Shown: positions 53,637 through 61,903 of the stretch, in pieces | Numbering within the stretch: position 1 is the first letter of the stretch | How the letters are laid out: every line of letters begins with the position of its first letter | From: JACMLD01 sp047602295 | GTDB taxonomy: Bacteria; Bacteroidota; Bacteroidia; Chitinophagales; Chitinophagaceae | NCBI GenBank assembly: GCA_047602295.1 | Contig: JASGHP010000001.1 | Coordinates: forward strand, 5,580,001 to 5,644,000 | DNA length: 64,000 bases | Direction of reading: 5' to 3' | Translations under genes and position numbers: made by a program | Notes under the pieces: generated by a model | What the model saw: the letters and a program-made list of their open reading frames with translations, nothing else | Databases searched by the model: none | What the model was told of the DNA's origin: nothing

Positions 53637-53665
53637 AAATAAAAAACCATCCTGTAAAAGGATGG
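53637..53665 (-). terminator. Terminator of the FAH-family gene
   Basis: Minus strand: CCATCC and GGATGG around TTTTACA, followed by a T run, 40 bases past the stop. Confidence 0.75.
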
Positions 53666-53705
53666 AATAAATTATTTGTCTAAGATTTGGGTTGATAGTG
53701 GGGTG

Positions 53706-54317
53706 TTACTTAATTTCTACCATAAACAGATTTTCTTCACCAATGAAACCTTCCAGTTCATCGCCTACAACGCATTCGCCAACGCCTGCGGGTGTTCCGG
53801 TAAAAACAAGATCGCCAATGTTGATGGAAAAATAATTAGAGATATAGGCAACAATTTTATCAAAGTTATTGATCATTAAACCAGAATTGCCTTGTTGCAC
53901 CATCTCTTTGTTTTTATACAAACCAAAGCCGATGTCTTTCTTGTTTTTGATTTCAGAAAAAGGAATCCACTTGCCAATAACAGCAGAGTTGTCCCAGCTT
54001 TTTGCTTTCTCCCAGGGAAGACCTTTTTTCTTTAATTCATTTTGAATATCTCTTGCGGTAAAGTCAATACCTGCAGTTACTGCATCATAGTATTTACTGG
54101 CAAAGCGATCCTGTATGTATTTTCCATTTTTTGAAATGCGCAGCACAAGCTCGCATTCATAATGAAGTTCATTAGTAAATTCAGGATAATAAAAAGGGGT
54201 ATGCGCCTGCAACAATGCACTCTTAGGCTTCATAAAAATGACTGGCTCATCAGGAACCTCATTTCCTAATTCCTGGGCATGAGCAACATAGTTACGGCCT
54301 ACACAGAATATTTTCAT
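53706..54317 (-). CDS. Fumarylacetoacetate hydrolase-family protein (FAHD1-like)
   Basis: Start at ATG 54317 (MKIFCVGRNYVAHAQELGNE); a TTG lies two codons earlier. 203 residues. The FAH fold is seen in VGRNYVAHAQELGNEVPDEPVIFMKPKSAL, LHYECELVLRISKNGKYI (metal-binding Glu pair with the later Asp), AGIDFTARDIQNELKKKGLPWEKAKSWDNSAVIG and DLVFTGTPAGVGECVVGDELEGFI. The short single-domain form resembles acylpyruvase/oxaloacetate decarboxylase (FAHD1/YcgM). A C-C bond hydrolysis or decarboxylation of a 2,4-dioxo or oxo acid is expected; the substrate is open. It lies 142 bases after pth, on the same strand. Confidence 0.93.
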   Translation of the reverse strand: MKIFCVGRNYVAHAQELGNEVPDEPVIFMKPKSALLQAHTPFYYPEFTNELHYECELVLRISKNGKYIQDRFASKYYDAVTAGIDFTARDIQNELKKKGLPWEKAKSWDNSAVIGKWIPFSEIKNKKDIGFGLYKNKEMVQQGNSGLMINNFDKIVAYISNYFSINIGDLVFTGTPAGVGECVVGDELEGFIGEENLFMVEIK

Positions 54318-54459
54318 ATTCAATAAAAGGATTTGGTTGTTTAAACAATCAAGTTAGGTGTTGGCTTAAAAAAGCCTGGCTTTAACAGGTATATTGAATA
54401 TCAAAAACTGCTACTGTTTATACAGAGCTTCTGCGAAAATAACGATTCAAATGAATAAT

Positions 54460-55038
54460 TCATAAAGTAATAGACATTTTGTTGTAGGTGTTCATTGCAG
54501 CGGCTGCACCCTGTAAAACATATGTTTCTATCAACTCTGTGCAAACAGTTATTTTTTTCTGTACCAGTGGAATTTCTTCCCCAGTCCACCTTCCTAAAAC
54601 AAATTCTACCTGCCTGCCTTTTGGATAATTATTTCCTACCCCAAACCTTAAACGGGGATAGGCTTCTGTCAGCAATAAAGCTTCTATGCTTTTTAAACCG
54701 TTGTGCCCGCCGCTACTTCCTTCTGTGCGCAATCTTAATTTGTCTAATGGCAATGCTACTTCGTCTACAATTACAAGAATATTCTCTGTATTTATATTCT
54801 CTTTCTCTTTCCAATATTTTACAGCTTTGCCACTTAAGTTCATAAAAGTGGAGGGCTTTATGCAAATTACCTGTCTCCCTTTTATTTTACATTCTGCAAC
54901 ATCTGCCAAACGATCTGCATGAAAAGATATTGCATGTTTATTTGCAAAGGCATCCACCACATCAAACCCAATGTTATGCCTTGTATGGGCGTACTCATCA
55001 CCAATATTACCCAAGCCTACAACGAGGTATTTGTTCAT
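54460..55038 (-). CDS. pth: Peptidyl-tRNA hydrolase
   Basis: 192 residues, normal length. MNKYLVVGLGNIGDEYAHTRHNIGFDVVDA gives the N-terminal motif and catalytic His; KPSTFMNLSGKAV, ILVIVDEVALPLDKLRLRTEGSSGGHNGLKSIEALL and FGVGNNYPKGRQVEFVLGRW follow. It recycles tRNA from peptidyl-tRNA. Usually D-(D/E) in VVDEV reads VVDD; here it is DEV, within known variation. It is next to rplY, the familiar rplY-pth pairing, though a terminator lies between them. Confidence 0.97.
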   Translation of the reverse strand: MNKYLVVGLGNIGDEYAHTRHNIGFDVVDAFANKHAISFHADRLADVAECKIKGRQVICIKPSTFMNLSGKAVKYWKEKENINTENILVIVDEVALPLDKLRLRTEGSSGGHNGLKSIEALLLTEAYPRLRFGVGNNYPKGRQVEFVLGRWTGEEIPLVQKKITVCTELIETYVLQGAAAAMNTYNKMSITL

Positions 55039-55049
55039 GGCAGCGAAAA

Positions 55050-55081
55050 TAAAAAAAGTCCTGCCACCAGTGCAGGACTTC
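55050..55081 (-). terminator. Terminator between rplY and pth
   Basis: Minus strand: AGTCCTGCAC and GTGGCAGGACT-type arms followed by seven T, directly after rplY and 12 bases before the pth ATG. pth expression then relies on read-through or an unseen promoter. Confidence 0.85.
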
Positions 55082-55101
55082 TATCACAATGTTTTTTGTA
55101 A

Positions 55102-55743
55102 TTATTTTTTTGCAGGAGCTGCTTTTGCGGCTGCAGCAGGAGCGGCAGCAGCTTTTGCAGGAGTACCAGCAGGTGCAGCTGCAGCTTCTTCCTGTTTCAA
55201 CTGGCGGGTAAGAACCACAGATGCCAGCGGAATACGGGGAGAGTTCATGATTTCGTAATTGTCTACTTTCACATCTTCTACCCTGATGTTGCCATTCAAT
55301 TCAAGATTGGTTAAATCAACCTCAATGTTTTCTTTCAGGTATTTTGGAAGTGTTTTTACTTTCAGTGATTTCATTTTCACTATCAGTTTACCACCTTCTT
55401 TTACACCTTTAGAAGTACCAGTATATTTCAAAGGAATAGTAGCGATTGCTTTTTTATCGTCTACCAGTTCCATTAAGTCTACGTGTATCAACAGGTCTGT
55501 TACTTTGTCAAACTGCAAATCTTTCAAAATGCATTTGTAAGATTTACCACCCACTTTTACTTCTGCCAACTGAAACGCGCTGGTATATACCAATGGTTTA
55601 AATGCAGACGCAGGTGCGTAAAAACTAACTTCTTCAGTGCCGCCGTAAATTACACCGGGCACCAGTTCCTGAGAGCGAAGTTGCTGGGTGGCTTTCTTCC
55701 CAGTTTCGGTCCTCAGTTGTCCTTCGATTGTAATTGATTTCAT
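55102..55743 (-). CDS. rplY: 50S ribosomal protein L25 (Ctc family)
   Basis: 213 residues, two-domain long form (TL5/Ctc type). N-terminal 5S-rRNA-binding domain: MKSITIEGQLRTETGKKATQQLRSQELVPGVIYGG; C-terminal beta domain: IPLKYTGTSKGVKEGGKLIVKMKSLKVKTLPKYLKENIEVDLTNLELNGNIRVEDV. The last 25 residues are an Ala/Pro/Lys tail. Precedes pth and follows prs on the same strand, as in many bacteria. Confidence 0.96.
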   Translation of the reverse strand: MKSITIEGQLRTETGKKATQQLRSQELVPGVIYGGTEEVSFYAPASAFKPLVYTSAFQLAEVKVGGKSYKCILKDLQFDKVTDLLIHVDLMELVDDKKAIATIPLKYTGTSKGVKEGGKLIVKMKSLKVKTLPKYLKENIEVDLTNLELNGNIRVEDVKVDNYEIMNSPRIPLASVVLTRQLKQEEAAAAPAGTPAKAAAAPAAAAKAAPAKK

Positions 55744-55777
55744 TGTTTATATGGTGTTTTTGTTTACTCTTATTTGC

Positions 55778-56728
55778 TTATTTATTTCTCAATTGCGAGT
55801 GAATAAACAAGCTGGTGATACTTTTATTTTCGTATGCATTGCGAATGGCTACTGCAAATAATTCTGCCACACTCAATACTTTTATCTTGCTTGTTTGCTG
55901 CTTCAGTGGTATGGTATCGCAAACCACCATCTCTTCCAACACACTGTTTTCTATATTGGCGTAAGCGTTGCCGCTTAACACCGGGTGTGTACACAATGCC
56001 CTTACACTTCTTGCACCCTTTTCTTTCAACAAGCCTGCTGCTTTTGCAAGCGTTCCACCTGTATCGCAAATATCATCTATCAACACCACGTCTCTGCCTT
56101 CCACTTCACCTATTACCACCATGCTGGCAATTTCATTTGCACGTTTCCTGTGCTTATCGCAAATCACCATTTCTGCATTGAAATAACTTGCTATTTCACG
56201 AATACGATTTGCACTTCCCACGTCGGGGGCCGCAAAGGTAAGGTTTTCCAGCTTTAAATTCTCAATATAAGGGATAAAAATGGCTGAGCTGTCCAAGTGG
56301 TCTACGGGTATATCAAAATAGCCTTGTATCTGGGGTGCATGCAGATCCATGGTGATAACCCTGTCTGCGCCAGCAGCTACTATCATGTTGGCAATCAGCT
56401 TAGAACCGATGGCCACGCGGGGTTTGTCTTTCCTGTCTTGCCTGGCATAGCCATAATAAGGAATAACGGCCACCACTTTATAGGCTGATGCTCGCCTAAC
56501 GGCATCAATCATCAGCAGCAATTCAAGAATGTTATCTGAAGGAGAAAAAGTGCTTTGTACAAGGAAAACCATGTCTCCGCGGATGCTCTCCTGGAAAACA
56601 GGCTGAAATTCCCCGTCACTAAATTTCTGGGTAATGCTTTTGCCCAGAGGGCAGCCATATTGCTGGGCGATTTTTTCTGCTAGGTACTGAGAGCCTGTAC
56701 CGGAGAATATCTTTACCGAACTCTGCAT
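55778..56728 (-). CDS. prs: Ribose-phosphate pyrophosphokinase
   Basis: 316 residues, normal length. VKIFSGTGSQYLAEKIAQQYGCPLGK opens the family; DNILELLLMIDAVRRASAYKVVAVIPYYGYARQDRKDKPR is the ATP loop; MDLHAPQIQGYFDIPVDHL holds the metal-binding His/Asp; RDVVLIDDICDTGGTLAKAA is the ribose-5-phosphate/PRPP loop. It makes PRPP for nucleotide, His and Trp synthesis. Upstream of rplY with a 34-base gap, so a prs-rplY transcript is likely. Confidence 0.97.
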   Translation of the reverse strand: MQSSVKIFSGTGSQYLAEKIAQQYGCPLGKSITQKFSDGEFQPVFQESIRGDMVFLVQSTFSPSDNILELLLMIDAVRRASAYKVVAVIPYYGYARQDRKDKPRVAIGSKLIANMIVAAGADRVITMDLHAPQIQGYFDIPVDHLDSSAIFIPYIENLKLENLTFAAPDVGSANRIREIASYFNAEMVICDKHRKRANEIASMVVIGEVEGRDVVLIDDICDTGGTLAKAAGLLKEKGARSVRALCTHPVLSGNAYANIENSVLEEMVVCDTIPLKQQTSKIKVLSVAELFAVAIRNAYENKSITSLFIHSQLRNK

Positions 56729-56844
56729 ATAAATGATGCTTTGGAGCGGCGAAGATAAAACTTCAGAACAGAAATAAAAATCTGTAAAGTGTTTAAGTCG
56801 CTTATTTTACAAGCAAAAAAAATGCTGCAAGTAGCTGATTCTGA

Positions 56845-57054
56845 TTATTTGCCTACAGAAGCAAACATTGTCTTTTCAGCAGGCGTATTTACCTGGCTGA
56901 TATTTTGACCAGCATTCCCCTTTTTAGGGTTCATGGCATAAAATACTGCAGAGCAAACAAAAATTGAGAAGAAAAGTGCTACCAGGTAGATGCCGGCGCA
57001 GAAAAAAATAGATTGTAAGCCACCTAAGTTGCTGAAAGTAGAGCTGCGTTTCAT
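56845..57054 (-). CDS. Small single-TM hypothetical protein
   Basis: 69 residues with one TM helix (IFFCAGIYLVALFFSIFVCSAVFYAM, about 15-40) and a short Asn/Ala-rich tail (NAGQNISQVNTPAEKTMF). I do not recognise a family. The ATG start is well placed and it is divergent from radC; the composition and isolated position suggest a real small membrane protein, but evidence is limited. Confidence 0.55.
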   Translation of the reverse strand: MKRSSTFSNLGGLQSIFFCAGIYLVALFFSIFVCSAVFYAMNPKKGNAGQNISQVNTPAEKTMFASVGK

Positions 57055-57173
57055 AAAATGCGGATTTTATAGGTTTTCTAAGGTATTAGACTCTTGGATA
57101 ACGCATAACTGTCTCAGCTATTGCGCCATACCAGAACAATTATGTGCATAAAAATATTACTCTACCTTCCGGT

Positions 57174-57866
57174 ATGCAAGAGCAGAAGTACTCAATTAAA
57201 GACTGGGCAAAAGATGATAGACCCCGTGAGAAATTACTAAGTAAAAGCCCCGAATCTCTTAGCGATTCTGAACTATTAGCCATTTTAATCAATAACGGGA
57301 ACCGTCAGAAAACAGCTGTAGACCTGGCCAAAGAAGTGCTTTTGCTGGGCAAAAACAACCTGAATGAACTGGGACGCCTGTCTATCAAAGATTTTATGGC
57401 CATTAAAGGCATTGGCGAAGCAAAAGCCATCACTATTGCCGCTGCCCTGGAATTAGGCCGCAGGCGACAGGCGGCCAGCTTCCTGGAAAGACCGATTGTA
57501 AAAAGCAGTGCAGATATTGCCCTTTATTTGCAAAGCCGTCTTAGCGATTATCGGCACGAGGTTTTTGCGGTCATTTTTCTAAACCGAAGCAATAAGATTA
57601 GCCATTTTGAAATTGTAAGCGAAGGAGGTATTACTGGCACAGTAGCAGACCCTCGCATCATTTTAAAAAAGGCATTGCAGGAAGATGCTACCAGCCTGGT
57701 ACTTTGCCATAACCATCCTTCCGGCAGTTTGCGCCCCAGCCGTGCTGATGAAGAACTCACTCAAAAAATAAAAGAAGCTGCAAAGTATTTTGACATACGC
57801 GTAATGGACCACATCATTGTAAGCAATGAAGGCTATTATAGTTTTGCTGATGACGGAATAATCTAG
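57174..57866 (+). CDS. radC: RadC family JAB-domain protein
   Basis: Start at ATG 57174 (MQEQKYSIKDWAKDDRPREKLL); a GTG 10 codons upstream is possible. 230 residues. N-terminal helix-hairpin-helix domain (SPESLSDSELLAILINNGNRQKTAVDLAKEVLL, DFMAIKGIGEAKAITIAAALELGRR); JAB/MPN domain with the metal motif in LCHNHPSGSLRPSRADEEL (HxHxxx...D). The role in DNA repair is disputed in the literature; the family is a predicted metalloprotein. The stop TAG at 57864 begins a repeat array, see below. Confidence 0.95.
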   Translation: MQEQKYSIKDWAKDDRPREKLLSKSPESLSDSELLAILINNGNRQKTAVDLAKEVLLLGKNNLNELGRLSIKDFMAIKGIGEAKAITIAAALELGRRRQAASFLERPIVKSSADIALYLQSRLSDYRHEVFAVIFLNRSNKISHFEIVSEGGITGTVADPRIILKKALQEDATSLVLCHNHPSGSLRPSRADEELTQKIKEAAKYFDIRVMDHIIVSNEGYYSFADDGII

Positions 57867-57898
57867 TCGATAGTCTGTAGTCGATAGTCAGTAGTCGA
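57864..57898. repeat. Left array: TAGTCGATAGTC words starting at the radC stop codon
   Basis: From the TAG stop of radC: TAGTCGATAGTC, TGTAGTCGATAGTC, AGTAGTCG. Word period is 10-14 bases. The reverse-complement array at 58365-58396 carries the same words, and a four-helix-bundle gene lies between them. Confidence 0.75.
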
Positions 57899-58001
57899 AA
57901 CACGGCAAAAAAGTTAATAGTGTGAGCTTTCTAGTTGTTAGCCAAAGTTTGTTATGCAACCAATGGTTGTTAGTCGACGCTCTCTAAATAAATATTCGTG
58001 C

Positions 58002-58364
58002 ATGGGACAATACAATGATTTGATTGCTTACAAAAAGAGTTATGAACTGGCTATGCAAATTTTTCTCATTTCAAAAAAGTTTCCTGCAGAAGAAAAATAT
58101 TCTTTGACAGACCAGATTCGAAGATCATCAAGATCCGTTTGTACGAATTTGGTAGAAGCTTATAAGAGGAGGCGATACAAAGACTATTTTATCAGCAAAC
58201 TCAATGATTCGGAAACAGAAAATAGTGAAACTCAGGTTTGGCTCGACTTCTGTAAGGATTGCCAATATATTTCGCCGGAAGAATACACAACTCTTGTTGC
58301 CCTCAACAGTGAAGCAGCAAAACTAATCCACTACATGATAAATAACCCCGACAAATTTATCTAA
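58002..58364 (+). CDS. Four-helix-bundle protein, 23S rRNA IVS / S23 family
   Basis: Start at ATG 58002 (MGQYNDLIAYKKSYELAMQI); the frame is open earlier but through repeat sequence. 120 residues. LIAYKKSYELAMQIFLISKKFPAEEKYSLTDQIRRSSRSVCTNLVEAYKRRRYKDYFISKLNDSETENSETQVWLDFCKDCQYI is the family signature (four helices; conserved S-L-x-x-Q-I-R-R-x-x-x-S-V). The family includes proteins encoded within intervening sequences of 23S rRNA and is related to Avd of diversity-generating retroelements; no reverse transcriptase is present here. It is a pentameric nucleic-acid-binding fold in characterised members. It lies inside an inverted pair of repeat arrays, between two unrelated housekeeping genes. 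Confidence 0.88.
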   Translation: MGQYNDLIAYKKSYELAMQIFLISKKFPAEEKYSLTDQIRRSSRSVCTNLVEAYKRRRYKDYFISKLNDSETENSETQVWLDFCKDCQYISPEEYTTLVALNSEAAKLIHYMINNPDKFI

Positions 58365-58396
58365 AGTCTTGACTATCGACTAAAGACTACTAACTA
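58365..58396. repeat. Right array: reverse complement of the radC-side array
   Basis: Plus strand AGTCTTGACTATCGACTAA, AGACTACTAACTA. Read on the minus strand from the TAG stop of the DUF3467 gene it is TAGTTAGTAGTCTTTAGTCG then ATAGTCAAGACT, i.e. the TAGTCGATAGTC word again. It starts immediately after the four-helix-bundle stop codon. Confidence 0.75.
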
Positions 58397-58708
58397 CGCT
58401 TGAGCCGTAGGTCCACCAAAATTTAAAGGGAACTCTACCATTTCCTGATCTTTTATTTTACCATGTGCTTCTTCAAAACGCTGGATATTATCGTCCAGTG
58501 CTTTTAAAAATCTTTTAGCATGTTGCGGCGTTAGAATAATGCGGCTTTTTACTTTGCTTTTAGGTGTGCCGGGCATCACGTTTACAAAGTCTACAATAAA
58601 CTCTGCATGAGAATGAGTGATGATAACAAGGTTGGAATACGTTCCTTCTGATACGTCTTCAGATATCTCTATATTGAGCTGTTGATTATTCGGTTGCTGT
58701 TCGGCCAT
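58394..58708 (-). CDS. DUF3467 domain protein
   Basis: 104 residues. LNIEISEDVSEGTYSNLVIITHSHAEFIVDFVNVMPGTPKSKVKSRIILTPQHAKRFLKALDDNIQRFEEAHGKI is the conserved DUF3467 core, a small cytoplasmic protein family common in Bacteroidota and without a known role. The gene converges with the four-helix-bundle gene and its TAG stop is the outer end of the right repeat array. Confidence 0.9.
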   Translation of the reverse strand: MAEQQPNNQQLNIEISEDVSEGTYSNLVIITHSHAEFIVDFVNVMPGTPKSKVKSRIILTPQHAKRFLKALDDNIQRFEEAHGKIKDQEMVEFPLNFGGPTAQA

Positions 58709-58756
58709 AATAAACCAGGTTTTTAAATTTGTGAAGCGAAGATAGAGAATGTGTTT

Positions 58757-59650
58757 TTATTCCACATCCACTTGTTTTTTTACAAGAGCACCATCACTTG
58801 CTTCCATCAAAAATTTTCTTTCATTAATCATATAGCCATTGCCTTTCTCACAGAAATGTACAACCAGGTTTTCTACACTAATAGGGTTTCCTTCTGGTAT
58901 GTCTGCAATATTACTATGGCGAATATCGTGTCCGTCAATAATGATTACAAGTCCGCTGCCAATGGCTTCCATCTTATTGCCTTCTGTAACAAGCATGCCG
59001 GTATCTTCTCCCAAACCAATACCAATTGCAGAAGGATTGCTGGCCACCGCCTGCGATAAACGTCCAAAGCGGCCGCGTTTTTCAAAATGACTATCTATGA
59101 TAACAGTATCTATAAAACCAAGACCGGTTGTTATTTTTACTTCTCCTTTTAAATGCGCCCTGGTAGCATTGCCTTCATAAATCATGGTATTACTCATGGC
59201 CATGGCGCCGGCGCTTGTACCTGCTATAATGAAGTTCTCATTCAGATACCTGTCGTGCAAAACTTTTAAAAATTTGGTACCACCAAAAATTGCACTCAGG
59301 CGCATCTGGTTGCCACCGCTAAACATAACGCAATTGCAATCGGTAACACGCTTTGCATAGTCTGCATCTAATGCATCTTCTCTGTTACGGATATTCATTA
59401 CACCAATATTGGTGCATCCAATTTTTCCGAATGCATTCAGGTAATTATTGCCTACTTCTTGGGGAATTGTAGAAGCAGTAGTAATTACTTCAATTCTTGC
59501 AGCAGGTCCGCCGGCCTCTTGCATGATGCGGCGTAAAATGCCTAGTTCAAAAAAGTTGAGGTTGTTGCGATAAATGTCCCCCGCTTCCAGATCGGTTCCT
59601 TTGTCTTCTGCACCACCTATTGCTATTAGTTTCCCTTTCGGTATAGACAT
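58757..59650 (-). CDS. Cyanophycinase
   Basis: 297 residues, peptidase S51 family. KGKLIAIGGAEDKG starts the family; EVITTASTIPQEVGNNYLNAFGKIG and NCVMFSGGNQMRLSAIFGGTKFLKVL follow; the nucleophilic Ser is in IIAGTSAGAMAMS; SHFEKRGRFGRLSQAVASNPSAIGIGLGEDTGMLV supplies the catalytic His/Glu region. It hydrolyses cyanophycin to beta-Asp-Arg dipeptides. No signal peptide. No cyanophycin synthetase or isoaspartyl dipeptidase lies in the window, and the 48-base gap to DUF3467 suggests only loose linkage. Confidence 0.92.
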   Translation of the reverse strand: MSIPKGKLIAIGGAEDKGTDLEAGDIYRNNLNFFELGILRRIMQEAGGPAARIEVITTASTIPQEVGNNYLNAFGKIGCTNIGVMNIRNREDALDADYAKRVTDCNCVMFSGGNQMRLSAIFGGTKFLKVLHDRYLNENFIIAGTSAGAMAMSNTMIYEGNATRAHLKGEVKITTGLGFIDTVIIDSHFEKRGRFGRLSQAVASNPSAIGIGLGEDTGMLVTEGNKMEAIGSGLVIIIDGHDIRHSNIADIPEGNPISVENLVVHFCEKGNGYMINERKFLMEASDGALVKKQVDVE

Positions 59651-59904
59651 ATTGTTATTGTATTCAAAAAAAAATCCTTACGAACAAAAATAACGGAAAT
59701 ACAATGAATGAATTGTGAGCAGACAACGAAATAGAGAATAAAATTGCCTTCAGTCATATGTTGCAATAAATGCACTAATAGCACTGGTTGATAACAAGAA
59801 ATCCACAAAAGCATTTATGCAAAAAAATTGAATATTGCCGTCAAAAACGGAAAATGTAAATTGCCAGTTCAAACAATTTTAAGTACGCAGCTAAATTTTA
59901 AAGT

Positions 59905-60333
59905 ATGATTAAGTTACAAGCTATCGGAAACCTGGGCAAAGATTGTGTTACCAATACCGTAAATGGTAAAAGCGTAATCAATTTCAATGTGGCACACACA
60001 GAGAAATTTCGCGATGCACAAGGCAACCAGAAAGACAAAACAATTTGGGTAGAATGCGCTTACTGGACAGACCGCACTGCCATTGCACCTTACCTGCGCA
60101 AAGGCACACAGGTGTACGTGGACGGAACACCAGAAGTACGCACCTACACAAAGAGTGACGGCACTACTGCAGCATCGCTTACATTGCGTGTATCCAGTGT
60201 TCAATTGCTGGGCAATCGTGCAGATAATGCTGGTCCTTCTCAAAACAGCTATGGCGCACCTGCTACTGCAAATGCTGGCAGTACAGCAAACCGCAATGAA
60301 GTCTCAGAACCTATTGACGATTTGCCATTCTAA
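59905..60333 (+). CDS. ssb: Single-stranded DNA-binding protein
   Basis: 142 residues. OB-fold in residues 1-110 (LQAIGNLGKDCVTNTVNGKSVINFNVAHTEKF, TIWVECAYWTDRTAIAPYLRKGTQVYVDGTPEVRTY), a Gly/Asn/Ala-rich linker and the acidic tail EVSEPIDDLPF that recruits repair and replication partners. Binds ssDNA as a tetramer. Divergent from cyanophycinase, followed by a strong terminator. Confidence 0.97.
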   Translation: MIKLQAIGNLGKDCVTNTVNGKSVINFNVAHTEKFRDAQGNQKDKTIWVECAYWTDRTAIAPYLRKGTQVYVDGTPEVRTYTKSDGTTAASLTLRVSSVQLLGNRADNAGPSQNSYGAPATANAGSTANRNEVSEPIDDLPF

Positions 60334-60361
60334 AAAATTATCAGTTAAATACCTGGTATAT

Positions 60362-60390
60362 CGCCCCGCAAATTTGCGGGGCTTTTTAAT
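60362..60390 (+). terminator. Terminator of ssb
   Basis: CCCCGCAAA pairs with TTTGCGGGG, followed by CTTTTT, 33 bases after the stop. Confidence 0.9.
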
Positions 60391-60465
60391 TCTATACACA
60401 CAACTAATCTATTCATTAAAAGATTAAATTTAGAGGCATTTTAAAATCATTTACCAGATATTCTC

Positions 60466-61875
60466 ATGGCAAAAAATTCTTCTTCACGACGTAAGTTTTT
60501 ACAACAGCTTGGCAGCACAACGCTTTTATTAGGTACTGGAACACTTAACAGCATTGCAGCAAAAGAAAAAATGGATGAACGCATCCTGCATTACAACAAA
60601 CCCATTACTTCCAATGATAAAATAAGAGTTGCTGTTATCGGTTGCGGTATCATGGGTTTTAATGATATAGCAACCGCATTAAAAGTGCCTGGTATTGAAA
60701 TAGCTGCTGCATGCGATTTGTATACTGGCAGACTGGAAAGAATGAAAGAGTTATACGGAAAAGATTTATTTACCACACGAGATTACAGGGAAGTATTGGA
60801 AAGAAAAGATGTAGACGCTGTAATAATAGCTACCAGCGATAACTGGCATGCACGCATTAGTAAAGACGCCATGAACAAAGGCAAACATGTGTACTGCGAA
60901 AAGCCGATGGTACATAAAATTGCCGAAGGATTAGATGTAATTAAAACTCAGCAGAAGACAAACAAAGTAATGCAGGTTGGTAGCCAGGGTATCAGTGGGG
61001 TTGATTATTTAAAAGCAAAAGAATTATATAAAGCAGGAGAAATAGGCAAACTTAATTGCATACAAGCTACTTACGACAGGCAGAGTGCACTTGGTGCATG
61101 GCAATATACAATGCCTACAGACGCTTCCGACACTTCGGTTGACTGGGACCGTTATATTGCAGGAATGCCTAAGCAGCCATATGATGCCAAAAAGTTTTTC
61201 TGGTGGCGCAATTATAAAGACTTTGGCACAGGCATGCCGGGTGATTTGTTTGTGCACCTGCTTACCGGTATTCATTATGTAACAGGTTCTAAAGGACCTT
61301 CTTCTATTTACTCTGCTGGTCAGCTTGCTTACTGGAAAGATGGCAGGGATGTGCCGGATATTACCACTTCTATTATGGATTATCCTGAGACTACCGAACA
61401 TCCGGCTTTCCAGGTAATGTTGCGGGTAAATTTTATTAGTGGAGATGGTGGCGGCAGTTCTGTAAAATTTATAGGCAGCGAAGGAATCATGGAAAAGACA
61501 GGAGACGGCATTAGCATTACACACAGCATATTATCAAAAGCACCAGGTATTGGCGGTTGGGATGCATTAACCACCTACCCTCAAGCTATGCAGGATGAAT
61601 TGAAAAAGCAATACAATCAACAGTGGTCTGCAGCAGATCAGCAAAGGCCGGTAAAACCTCCCATCAAATTTGCCAAGCCTGCAGGTTATGATGAACATGT
61701 AGACCATTTCATCAATTTTTTTGAAGCAGTGCGCAATGGCAGCCCCGTTATAGAAGGTCCAACTACGGCTTTTCGTGCTGCTGCGCCTTGTCTTGCTTCC
61801 AATGATAGTTATTTTCAGAAAAAAATAATTTATTGGGATGCAGAAAATATGAAACTTGTGAATGAAAAAGCCTGA
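60466..61875 (+). CDS. Gfo/Idh/MocA-family oxidoreductase with Tat signal
   Basis: 469 residues. Twin-arginine signal SSRRKFLQQLGSTTLLLGTG near the start marks Tat export. NAD(P)-binding Rossmann domain: IRVAVIGCGIMGFNDIATAL (GxGxxG-like), DAVIIATSDNWHARISKDAMNKGKHVYCEKPMVH with the E-K-P motif; the C-terminal alpha/beta domain contains GTGMPGDLFVHLLTGIHYVTG. Bacteroidota members with a Tat signal act on sugar derivatives in the periplasm. The next gene is an AraC regulator 28 bases downstream, which may control it. Substrate unknown. Confidence 0.92.
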   Translation: MAKNSSSRRKFLQQLGSTTLLLGTGTLNSIAAKEKMDERILHYNKPITSNDKIRVAVIGCGIMGFNDIATALKVPGIEIAAACDLYTGRLERMKELYGKDLFTTRDYREVLERKDVDAVIIATSDNWHARISKDAMNKGKHVYCEKPMVHKIAEGLDVIKTQQKTNKVMQVGSQGISGVDYLKAKELYKAGEIGKLNCIQATYDRQSALGAWQYTMPTDASDTSVDWDRYIAGMPKQPYDAKKFFWWRNYKDFGTGMPGDLFVHLLTGIHYVTGSKGPSSIYSAGQLAYWKDGRDVPDITTSIMDYPETTEHPAFQVMLRVNFISGDGGGSSVKFIGSEGIMEKTGDGISITHSILSKAPGIGGWDALTTYPQAMQDELKKQYNQQWSAADQQRPVKPPIKFAKPAGYDEHVDHFINFFEAVRNGSPVIEGPTTAFRAAAPCLASNDSYFQKKIIYWDAENMKLVNEKA

Positions 61876-61903
61876 TCCTTTCAATTAAAAAAATCAATAG
61901 ATA

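Noticed and set aside
57864..58396. Diversity-generating retroelement (Avd-like four-helix bundle)
   Set aside because: The four-helix-bundle family is related to Avd, but no reverse transcriptase, template repeat or variable-repeat gene is found in the window.
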